Assembly: GCA_026991065.1 (NCBI GenBank)
Contig: JALXCG010000544.1
Coordinates: 1-5,169 of the forward strand
Origin: Gemmatimonadota bacterium
GTDB lineage: Bacteria; GCA-2686955
DNA: 5,169 nt
Reading direction: 5' to 3'
Below are positions 1-5,169 of this stretch, piece by piece (the stretch's first letter is position 1; each line of letters opens with the position of its first letter). Below the pieces are notes generated by a model. That model did no database searches. It was not told where the DNA came from and saw only the letters and a list, made by a program, of their open reading frames with translations. A program made the translations under genes and the position numbers.

Positions 1-97
1 GGATGGGTGCACCAAAAAAAGGAGGTAGGGGAATCGGGGTCCGCACTCGGCTGTGGATGCGAAGCTTGGCAAGAGGGGTGACCGGTTGTGGGAATGG

Positions 98-277
98 GTG
101 CGCGCAAAGCGTCGTGCGCACGCGGTGCGCGCTTCCGGCGCGGCGTGTTGCAGGTGGAGCGGTGGGCACTGATGTGACCACGTATCAACGGGGTGGGGTC
201 GTCGCGGAGACGGCAACGGGCTGGTGCGCCACATGGCGGGACAGTTTGTGCGGCGGATTCGTGCGCCGATCGTGCGC
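98..277 (+). repeat. Cluster of six GTGCGC motifs, candidate enhancer sites
   Basis: GTGCGC occurs at 98-103, 114-119, 125-130, 224-229, 261-266 and 272-277. The copies at 98 and 125 are identical over eight bases (GTGCGCGC). The copy at 114 lies inside a 10-base perfect palindrome, CGTGCGCACG, at 113-122, and TGCGCGCA at 99-106 is also a palindrome. Two neighbouring pairs (114/125 and 261/272) are exactly 11 bases apart, about one helical turn. Relative to the predicted start at 426 they span about -328 to -149, the usual range for upstream activating sites bound by sigma-54 enhancer-binding proteins. The repeats are seen directly; the enhancer role is inferred, and GC-rich composition could produce some copies by chance. 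Confidence 0.4.
183..195 (+). promoter_or_regulatory. Possible IHF binding site
   Basis: The bases TATCAA, four spacer bases, then GTG match the IHF consensus WATCAANNNNTTR at eight of the nine defined positions; the mismatch is the first T of TTR. It lies between the GTGCGC copies at 98-130 and the sigma-54 promoter, where IHF often bends DNA to bring an enhancer-bound activator to the polymerase. The consensus is short, so a chance match is quite possible, and two or three GTGCGC copies lie on the promoter side of it. Confidence 0.2.
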
Positions 278-399
278 AGCGCAGGGGGCGCGGGGATCTT
301 CAAAGTTGCAGGTGAACGGCTTCTGCTGCAGGTGTTGGGTCGTGAATAGCCGTTGGGAGAGACAGGATTGCGGCATCGGTCCGAGACTTCTTGGAAATC

Positions 400-415
400 T
401 GGCACGCGGATTGCT
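400..415 (+). promoter_or_regulatory. Sigma-54 (RpoN) -24/-12 promoter
   Basis: TGGCACG at 400-406, four bases, then TTGCT at 411-415 matches every defined base of the core sigma-54 consensus TGGCACG-N4-TTGCW. It is preceded by C at 399, agreeing with the preferred pyrimidine. GG at 401-402 and GC at 413-414 are separated by the canonical ten bases. Placing these at -25/-24 and -13/-12 puts transcription start at about 426, a purine. The first usable ATG follows 56 bases later with a Shine-Dalgarno, so promoter and gene have the right order and spacing. Sigma-54 promoters need an ATP-hydrolysing enhancer-binding protein, so expression is probably conditional. No competing sigma-70 promoter was evident by eye. 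Confidence 0.78.
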
Positions 416-454
416 TGTGAGGAAAGCGCTCGCCCCCCAACAATCGGCTTTCAA

Positions 455-471
455 CTCCACCGCATCTGGAG
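455..471 (+). promoter_or_regulatory. Leader hairpin that can mask the first Shine-Dalgarno
   Basis: CTCCA at 455-459 is the reverse complement of TGGAG at 467-471, giving a 5-bp stem with a 7-base loop in the predicted mRNA leader. The 3' arm contains GGAG at 468-471, the ribosome binding site of the ATG at 482. The same CTCCA can instead pair with TGGAG at 490-494, which contains the Shine-Dalgarno of the second ATG. The pairings are mutually exclusive. The stem is short, so whether it affects translation is uncertain. Confidence 0.3.
468..471 (+). promoter_or_regulatory. Shine-Dalgarno for the ATG at 482
   Basis: GGAG lies 10 bases before the ATG at 482, a slightly long but workable spacing. 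It is part of CTGGAGC at 466-472, which recurs at 489-495 ahead of the second candidate start. Confidence 0.5.
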
Positions 472-481
472 CCCCGCAACC

Positions 482-607
482 ATGAAGACTGGAGCAACCA
501 GCATGAATCCGGCGACTCTCCGGCATACCGAGCCTTGTTTCGCACTCGCTAAGTTCTTGAGGGTTTTTCTACTCCTCCTGCTTTGGGGTGTGCCCCGCGC
601 CCATGCA
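482..607 (+). other. Sec signal peptide of the Rhs protein
   Basis: Residues 1-42 (8-42 if translation begins at 503) show a basic n-region (R14, K24, R27), a hydrophobic core of five leucines after V28-F29 (residues 30-34), a W-G-V-P turn, and A40-H41-A42 before T43, a good signal peptidase I AxA site. There is no cysteine after the cleavage site, so this is not a lipoprotein signal, and there is no twin arginine. The mature protein should be exported across the inner membrane; it contains about ten cysteines that could form disulfides outside the cytoplasm. Confidence 0.85.
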
Positions 608-3600
608 ACCATTCCGGAGTTTAACCCGGCTGATTACGTGTTCGGCCCCTCTTCCTTTAACGAGCGCGGCTATGAGCGCAGCGCGAAAGTGAATCTGGCC
701 ACCGATCGGGAGAGGGTTCAACCTTTCAATGGGAATCTGAGCTTCACCCAGCCATTATTCGAGCTTCCTTTGCGCGATGGGTTCACTCTGCCGATTGTTT
801 TGACCTACAACGGCAGCGTTGTTTATCGGTCACGGGTAGCGCGAAAGAGGATTGGTGCGCCAACTGTTACTACCAGCGCGCCGGCGTGGATCCTGGGCGT
901 GGGAGGCTATGCGGCTCACACCTGGAATTATGAAACCCGCCTGGTTTGCGATTGGGATGGGCGGCACGAGGATTCCGATCCGGATGAGTTGGTATTTCTG
1001 GTGGATGGCTGGGATGCGGAGTGGAGCGACTGGACTTCCGGTCGGAGTCTTGGGGAGTTTCGCTTCTTGCGCGCCGAGGGCAGTCTGTTGACCATGGTTG
1101 CCGGCTTCGCCATGGCTCCAATGCCGGGTCCTCGTGAACACGAAGGGTTCAAATTGTTGCCGGCCAACCGCGGGATCTACAGCAAGGCGTGGGCGCCGCC
1201 GGTGCCCTCTGGATCGCCTACCTATCTCGACGAGGCTTACCACCGCGATCTGGTGATTCACGAAGCGAATGGAGTCGAGACCCACTTCGTGGAAAAGGTG
1301 CCGGCTTGGGAAGAGATCGGCCGGTTACGTTTTTCAGATGGCTTGGACGGGGAACGCTTCCCCATTGCGCCGCTACTCGACCGGATCGTGTTTCCAACCG
1401 GGGAGACGGTTTATCTGGAGTATGAGGAGCGATACTTCGGGCGTCCGGTTCTGTGCGAGATCAACATTCCCAGTGTGGGGGTGCACTACTTTGTTTCGGT
1501 CTCCGAGAATCACACTTTCAGCGGGGTGGTGGAGAACACTTGCGATTTTACTTTCAACTCTCACGGGCGCCCGGTACCGGTGCAGGCGTCGCGAGTGGAG
1601 CGGGCGCGTTGGAGTTTTGAACTGGACCACGATGCGCAGCGCCTGCCGCGCTATGCGGTCACCTCCATTCGCAATCCGGAAGGTGACGAGACCGCTTTTT
1701 TCTACGAGAACTACGATCGCCGCACCAGGGCGAATCTGGTATACAATGCAGAGTATATGGAGGTCGGGTGCCGGCGGATCGCGCGCATCGACTACGCCAC
1801 GGGTGGAGCGAGCGAGTATGCCTATCTGGATCCGACCGATGAGACAGGGAATCCATTTGTTTTCGATGTCCAGCTTTCGCAAACAAACGACAAAGTCGTT
1901 GTCAGCGCGTCGGAGAGCTACCGTGTCACCGGTCGCGAGCCTCACAGTACGACGATGGTGCGGCAGCGCCGGGTCTACTCCCACGCCGGCGGCGGCAGCG
2001 GTCGCCTGCTGCACGCCGAGGACTATGCCTACGACGGCGCGGGGACGCGGAATGACGGCAAGTTCAACGAAAACAGCGCCGACAACCGATTCTATACGAC
2101 GATCCAATACTCGCCCGGAGAGATGGACTCCTCGCCGGGCAGACGCGTGCGCTACCTGTTTCAGCAGATGCAGTTCGATCGTCATTACGTGCGTGACGAT
2201 CGCGTGGTGCTGCAGGATGACTGGCCCTGGGACATCAAACTGATTGGTCAGCGCGAGTATGACGACATCAGCAGCGATGGAGTTCAGGATCGACTGACGC
2301 TGCACCATTTTGCCCCGCGTTTTCTGGAGCGCACCGCCACGGTTGTGGGGTTCACCCCCCGCAGTACCGAAAATAGCTGGCGTTTCACCGCGGCGGACCC
2401 GCGGGACTCCACGGCTTGGAGTTACGAGTGGGCGGACGTCGCCGCGGATCCGGATACGCTGAATCTGCACTGCGTGGTGGAGGTCGCCGCCAGCGGCGCA
2501 CGTACTGCACGCACTTTCAGCAGCGGCTACCTGGACATCCCGGAGGCTTCAGGTCAAGAGGAGCCCGGTTCGTGCCCGACCTATCGCCCGCAACTGTTGA
2601 TCGAGACAGCAACGCGGGATCCTGAGGGAGCGTTGCTCGCGTTGCAGAAGCGCTTCTATTACAGCAACCCCGCGGATCCCTATTTTCTCGGTCTGCAGCG
2701 GGTCCGGGATTACGCTTCACCGGTCGATTTTTCCGAGCGGACTTTTGCCTATGCCGCTCCGGGCCTGATATCCGTCATCACCGACGGTAATGGCAACACC
2801 ACGGAGTTCGGCTACGAAGCGCAGGGGATGCGCCGCCGGATCGTCACCACAGCCGGCGAGGATTATGACCGCGGCTGGGCGGTTGTCGCCGATTCCCGTT
2901 TCCCCACGACGGTGAGTCGGCAGAACAGCGCAGGTGAAACGCTCACCTGGTCGTTCGAATACAACCATGCCGGGCAGGTGGTTGCGCAGACCGATCCCAA
3001 TGGGCTCTATTCGGAAGCTGTTTACGACAGCCTCGGCCGTGTGCTCCAGGTCGCACTTCCGGGAGATTTCGATCTCTACGGGGACGTGGAGGCGCCAACC
3101 TATATCTATGATTACACCCCCACACTCACCTCCCTGGCGCAGTACCCGGATGGTGGCGAGCCCCTGATCAGTGAGTGGGAATTCGATGGGATCGGGCGCA
3201 ATGATGTCGAGCGGCAGATCGGTCGCGACGGCACTGTGGTCACCAGCTCGACCCGGCGATTTGATTGGGCCGGCCGGATCGTTCGGGAGACCGACGCCGA
3301 CGGGGTCTGGACCCGAACCGATTACGACAACTGGGGCCGCGTGACAGCAGTTCATTCACCCGACCGGAATGGTGGAGACGGTGATCTGGTTCAGCACTCC
3401 TATTGGTATATGCAGAGCATTCCTCTGGTCGGCGGCGAGTTTTCGCTCTGGGCGCCGACCTGCTATCTGCAGGAGCGTGTGACCGATGAAGTTGGCAATC
3501 AGACGCTGCGCTACACCGATTTGCGCAACACCCTTTGGGCGGAGTCGGTCCCGGATATGGGGACGACTTGGTACGATTGTGATTACCTGGGGCGCAGAAT

Positions 3601-5169
3601 CGGGATTGTGACTCCGGCCGGGCGCGTTACGACTTTTGCCTACGATTTCCGGGGGCGGGTGACTGCCACATCGCGTCCCGACTGGGGTGCGGGCGCGGTC
3701 ATGCTGCCTGTTCTGGCTGATACCCGGATCGATCCAACCCACGGCTTCGAGAGCAGTGTGGTACTGCGGCGAGGCAGCGTGTCGGAGGAGTGTGACATCA
3801 AGCCGTCTCCCTGGCCCTGTGAACCATTTGCCGGAGCCGGTGACGAATACCACTGGTATCTGCCGGAACCGATCGACGACGGCTACTTGCTCTTTGATGG
3901 TTCGTCGCTGCCGCCGAAAGAGGAGCTGGAGGAGTTTCAGATCCGGGCGACGTTGGATCTCGGCGTGGTCGCGGCCGGGGGCGCGGAAGAGACCGGGAGC
4001 ACGCTGATCCGTTTTCGCGGCTATCTGAGTGATTGGCGGGAGGGGGAGATGTGGGAGCAGGCGCCGGAACTGCTGCCCGCCAATGAGCCGTGGCAGGAGA
4101 TTCAGGAACCGGAGGGCGTCTACGATCTCTCCAATCTGGTTGCCGACCTGATCCAGGTGCGGGGCGACCGCACTCCCGGCATTTTTGTGGAGATCATGTC
4201 GGATCAGGCCGATCCGGTGCCGGTTTCCTATATCTTCGCGGCGGGGCAGGCTTCGCTGGAGATCGAGCTGCTCTCCGTGACCGGATCGCACAACGAGCTT
4301 CGCAATTGGTACGACAACAACGGCAACCTGATCTTCAGCCAGGATCCGGCCCTGGCCGCGGGTGTTGACGGTAACCATTTTCTCTACCGCCTGTACGATC
4401 CGCTGGATCGGCTGACCGAGATCGGCCGGCTGCATTGGGATGGCGCGGATCCCAGCGGACTCTCTCCCGATGAGCATCCGGATCTGTTTGTTCCGTTGTA
4501 TGTTCATGAGTACGATACGGCGATCTGGGGCAAGGGGCTGCTGAGCGAGAGCTACAGCGATGACGGGGTTTGGAGTGAGCGGCTGGAGTACGATCCGCGC
4601 GGGCGGGTGGCGGCGCGCACGGTGTCGATTCAGTACCAGCAGGTGGATCTGCGCGACAAGCGCATCGCTTACCGCTACGACAAGCTGGACCATCCACTGC
4701 AACTCACCTGGCCGGAGTTTCCGGACTCCAGGCGGCAGGCGGTGACCTACGGTTACGACGAGCTGTTGCGCCTGGCGGATGTGGGTGTTTCGGCGAGCGA
4801 TGGGGCGTATGCCTATCCCGATTTCTATGCCCACTACACTTTCAGCGCTGCCGGGCGGGTTACTCGTCTGGACAAGGGCAATTACGGGGGCTGGCCGGCG
4901 CAGACCCTGGACTACGTGCACAACCCGCGCGGTTTGGTTCGGTCGATCGGCGCCCCGGTCGCCGGCGACCCCGGCCGGGATTTCTATGAATCGCTCGACT
5001 ACTACGGTGGCGGAAGCCACAGCAACGGTCGGGTAGTGGGATCACGGGTGGAGGTCAGTGCCGCGGATGGAAGCGGCGGCGCGCCGCACCAACTCGATCT
5101 GAGCTATGCCTACGACGGTCGCAATCGGCTCACCCACGCCGAGGGGCTTTTTGACGACCAGGCCCTGGA
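482..5169 (+). CDS. Exported Rhs/YD-repeat protein with internal beta-sandwich insert, 3' end outside window
   Basis: The frame is open from 482 to the window end: 1562 complete residues, no stop. Residues 1-42 form a Sec signal peptide. An N-terminal section contains an NGNLSFTQP stretch (83-91) and a LTYNGS stretch (107-112), the layout typical of Rhs N-terminal regions. YD-type units follow, including VYDSLGR (847-853), EFDGIGR (900-906), RFDWAGR (926-932), DYDNWGR (947-953) and AYDFRGR (1053-1059), several preceded by the usual D-x-x-G-x-x-T half. A non-YD domain occupies about 1081-1264. YD units resume with YDNNGN (1277-1282), EYDPRGR (1369-1375), GYDELLR (1424-1430) and AYDGRNR (1543-1549). 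In known Rhs and Tc-toxin C proteins these repeats form a hollow shell enclosing a variable C-terminal polypeptide, often a toxin; that part, and the conserved core, lie downstream. No PAAR, transmembrane anchor beyond the signal, or lipobox is seen. Family call is secure; function (toxin delivery, surface or adhesion role) is open. The in-frame stop at 347-349 limits any upstream start. Confidence 0.93.
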   Translation, partial: MKTGATSMNPATLRHTEPCFALAKFLRVFLLLLLWGVPRAHATIPEFNPADYVFGPSSFNERGYERSAKVNLATDRERVQPFNGNLSFTQPLFELPLRDGFTLPIVLTYNGSVVYRSRVARKRIGAPTVTTSAPAWILGVGGYAAHTWNYETRLVCDWDGRHEDSDPDELVFLVDGWDAEWSDWTSGRSLGEFRFLRAEGSLLTMVAGFAMAPMPGPREHEGFKLLPANRGIYSKAWAPPVPSGSPTYLDEAYHRDLVIHEANGVETHFVEKVPAWEEIGRLRFSDGLDGERFPIAPLLDRIVFPTGETVYLEYEERYFGRPVLCEINIPSVGVHYFVSVSENHTFSGVVENTCDFTFNSHGRPVPVQASRVERARWSFELDHDAQRLPRYAVTSIRNPEGDETAFFYENYDRRTRANLVYNAEYMEVGCRRIARIDYATGGASEYAYLDPTDETGNPFVFDVQLSQTNDKVVVSASESYRVTGREPHSTTMVRQRRVYSHAGGGSGRLLHAEDYAYDGAGTRNDGKFNENSADNRFYTTIQYSPGEMDSSPGRRVRYLFQQMQFDRHYVRDDRVVLQDDWPWDIKLIGQREYDDISSDGVQDRLTLHHFAPRFLERTATVVGFTPRSTENSWRFTAADPRDSTAWSYEWADVAADPDTLNLHCVVEVAASGARTARTFSSGYLDIPEASGQEEPGSCPTYRPQLLIETATRDPEGALLALQKRFYYSNPADPYFLGLQRVRDYASPVDFSERTFAYAAPGLISVITDGNGNTTEFGYEAQGMRRRIVTTAGEDYDRGWAVVADSRFPTTVSRQNSAGETLTWSFEYNHAGQVVAQTDPNGLYSEAVYDSLGRVLQVALPGDFDLYGDVEAPTYIYDYTPTLTSLAQYPDGGEPLISEWEFDGIGRNDVERQIGRDGTVVTSSTRRFDWAGRIVRETDADGVWTRTDYDNWGRVTAVHSPDRNGGDGDLVQHSYWYMQSIPLVGGEFSLWAPTCYLQERVTDEVGNQTLRYTDLRNTLWAESVPDMGTTWYDCDYLGRRIGIVTPAGRVTTFAYDFRGRVTATSRPDWGAGAVMLPVLADTRIDPTHGFESSVVLRRGSVSEECDIKPSPWPCEPFAGAGDEYHWYLPEPIDDGYLLFDGSSLPPKEELEEFQIRATLDLGVVAAGGAEETGSTLIRFRGYLSDWREGEMWEQAPELLPANEPWQEIQEPEGVYDLSNLVADLIQVRGDRTPGIFVEIMSDQADPVPVSYIFAAGQASLEIELLSVTGSHNELRNWYDNNGNLIFSQDPALAAGVDGNHFLYRLYDPLDRLTEIGRLHWDGADPSGLSPDEHPDLFVPLYVHEYDTAIWGKGLLSESYSDDGVWSERLEYDPRGRVAARTVSIQYQQVDLRDKRIAYRYDKLDHPLQLTWPEFPDSRRQAVTYGYDELLRLADVGVSASDGAYAYPDFYAHYTFSAAGRVTRLDKGNYGGWPAQTLDYVHNPRGLVRSIGAPVAGDPGRDFYESLDYYGGGSHSNGRVVGSRVEVSAADGSGGAPHQLDLSYAYDGRNRLTHAEGLFDDQAL
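491..494 (+). promoter_or_regulatory. Shine-Dalgarno for the alternative ATG at 503
   Basis: GGAG lies 8 bases before the in-frame ATG at 503, better spacing than the upstream pair. Starting here shortens the protein by seven residues and leaves a 35-residue signal peptide, a more typical length. This start may therefore be the main one, although the longer start is kept for the CDS coordinates. Confidence 0.5.
608..2761 (+). other. N-terminal beta-rich section of the Rhs protein
   Basis: Residues 43 to about 760 precede the regular YD repeats. The start resembles Rhs/SpvB-like N-terminal regions: a V-x-P-x-NG-N-L-S-F segment (79-88), then LPIVLTYNGS (103-112) and a tryptophan/glycine-rich WILGVGGY stretch. 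The middle is rich in aromatic and charged residues with irregular beta-like periodicity, including one YD-like DYAYDG (514-519) and a D-D-I-S-S-D-G-V-Q-D stretch encoded near 2261-2289. No catalytic motif, PAAR, peptidoglycan-binding or type VI adaptor domain is recognisable. It probably forms the first part of the shell and its plug, by analogy to known Rhs structures. Confidence 0.6.
2777..3682 (+). other. First YD-repeat block
   Basis: Residues 766-1067 hold the clearest repeats: D-G-N-G-N-T-T-E-F-G-Y (768-778), DPNG (838-841) leading to YDSLGR, DADG (938-941) leading to YDNWGR, and TPAG (1044-1047) leading to YDFRGR. These are about 20-residue units of the form D-x-x-G-x-x-T-x-x-x-YD-x-x-GR-x, the signature of the YD/Rhs repeat that builds a spiral beta-sheet shell. 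Confidence 0.9.
3722..4273 (+). other. Non-YD insert resembling a DNRLRE/CBM-type beta-sandwich
   Basis: Residues 1081-1264 break the YD pattern. The order of elements resembles DNRLRE-type domains: a D-T-R-I-D-P-T-H opening, a LLFDGSSLPP segment (1136-1145) like the usual 'FDLSSLPPGA' strand, then I-R-A-T-L-D-L-G, a W-rich stretch, an E-G-V-Y-D-L-S-N-L-V segment like the usual 'vDvTdlV', G-I-F-V-E-I, and a final A-S-L-E-I-E-L strand. Such domains occur in WapA-type wall-associated Rhs proteins, normally nearer the N-terminus. The C1104/C1113 pair could form a local disulfide. The assignment rests on pattern resemblance by eye, not a search. Confidence 0.5.
4307..5169 (+). other. Second YD-repeat block, continuing past the window
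   Basis: Residues 1276-1562 return to YD repeats: YDNNGN (1277-1282), YDPLDR (1305-1310), EYDPRGR (1369-1375), RYDKLD (1398-1403), GYDELLR (1424-1430), an F-Y-E-S-L-D-Y-Y-G-G-G stretch followed by N-G-R-V, and S-Y-A-Y-D-G-R-N-R-L (1541-1550). The last pattern is typical of the segment leading into the conserved Rhs core, so the core is probably close beyond the window edge. Confidence 0.85.

Larger units (their letters stand above)
1..398. other. G-rich upstream region without a credible gene
   Basis: No believable gene, tRNA, rRNA or terminator hairpin with a T-tract is seen here. The + strand is strongly enriched in G over C, with G runs near 28-31, 75-78, 190-198 and 284-295, but no set of four runs is close enough for a canonical G-quadruplex. 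Frame 3 is open from an ATG at 3 to a TGA at 483-485. Its product is arginine-, cysteine- and tryptophan-rich with only about five acidic residues in 160, and the sigma-54 promoter sits inside its end, so I treat it as chance. The stretch is best read as the upstream regulatory region of the large gene, holding the GTGCGC cluster and a possible IHF site. Confidence 0.6.

Noticed and set aside
19-26. Perfect Shine-Dalgarno sequence AAGGAGGT
   Set aside because: No ATG, GTG or TTG lies at a usable distance after it; the first ATG downstream is at 57, about 30 bases away. Probably part of the purine-rich stretch or a chance match.
3-485. Open frame of 160 codons on the + strand ending in ATGA overlap with the large gene
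   Set aside because: The product is rich in R, C, G and W with about five acidic residues, uses rare AGG/AGA/CGA codons, resembles no family, has no ribosome binding site visible in the window, and contains the sigma-54 promoter. The ATGA overlap looks coincidental.
1269-2243. Plus-strand open frame of 324 codons in another frame
   Set aside because: Lies entirely within the Rhs gene, with low-complexity R/S/T-rich product typical of an out-of-frame reading of GC-rich coding DNA.
1373-2470. Minus-strand open frame of 365 codons
   Set aside because: Same codon-aligned shadow; it ends opposite a CTA leucine codon of the Rhs frame at 1373. No recognisable protein features.
2717-3355. Minus-strand open frame of 212 codons
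   Set aside because: Also codon-aligned with the Rhs gene and bounded by TCA serine codons on the sense strand, so it is explained by codon usage.
3356-5020. Long minus-strand open frame of 554 codons
   Set aside because: It is aligned codon-for-codon with the Rhs gene, so stops can arise only opposite TTA, CTA or TCA codons, which are rare here; its end at 3356 is opposite a TCA serine codon. The product shows no domain and the YD repeats are clearly on the + strand.
2024-5118. 14-base exact repeat encoding Y-A-Y-D-G at 2024-2037 and 5105-5118
   Set aside because: Explained by two YD-type protein motifs using the same codons; not evidence of a DNA-level repeat element.
1-5169. CRISPR array, insertion sequence, tRNA or rRNA
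   Set aside because: No regularly spaced repeats, transposase motifs, terminal inverted repeats or cloverleaf-like segments were seen on either strand.

Overview
This window holds the 5' part of one very large gene and the regulatory region in front of it. An open frame on the + strand starts at 482 (or at an in-frame ATG at 503) and reaches the last base of the window without a stop, giving 1562 codons plus two bases. The product is an Rhs/YD-repeat protein with an N-terminal Sec-type signal peptide. Its C-terminus, where such proteins normally carry the conserved Rhs core and a variable, often toxic tip, lies beyond the window. Any immunity gene would also be out of view.

Layout. Bases 1-398 are a G-rich leader in which I find no credible gene. 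It contains six copies of GTGCGC between 98 and 277. At 400-415 there is a full match to the conserved -24/-12 bases of the sigma-54 (RpoN) promoter consensus, with the canonical 10 bases between GG and GC. The predicted transcript starts near 426, leaving a 5' leader of 56 or 77 bases. That leader carries two similar Shine-Dalgarno/ATG modules and a CTCCA segment that can pair with either Shine-Dalgarno. The coding region then gives, in order: signal peptide (residues 1-42), a long N-terminal beta-rich section (about 43-760), a first block of YD repeats (about 766-1067), an inserted non-YD domain that looks like a DNRLRE/carbohydrate-binding-type beta-sandwich (about 1081-1264), and a second block of YD repeats (about 1276-1562, open-ended).

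Reading. The likely picture is a single, individually regulated, exported giant protein: an activator-dependent sigma-54 promoter drives an Rhs shell protein secreted through Sec. No PAAR or VgrG-type type VI module is seen at the N-terminus. The enhancer role of the GTGCGC cluster is inference.

Organism. By eye the gene is GC-rich (about 60% or slightly more). A Sec signal, SD-led starts and a sigma-54 promoter suggest a GC-rich, probably Gram-negative bacterium such as a deltaproteobacterium-like lineage or one of the uncultured phyla rich in Rhs proteins. The sequence does not settle the phylum.
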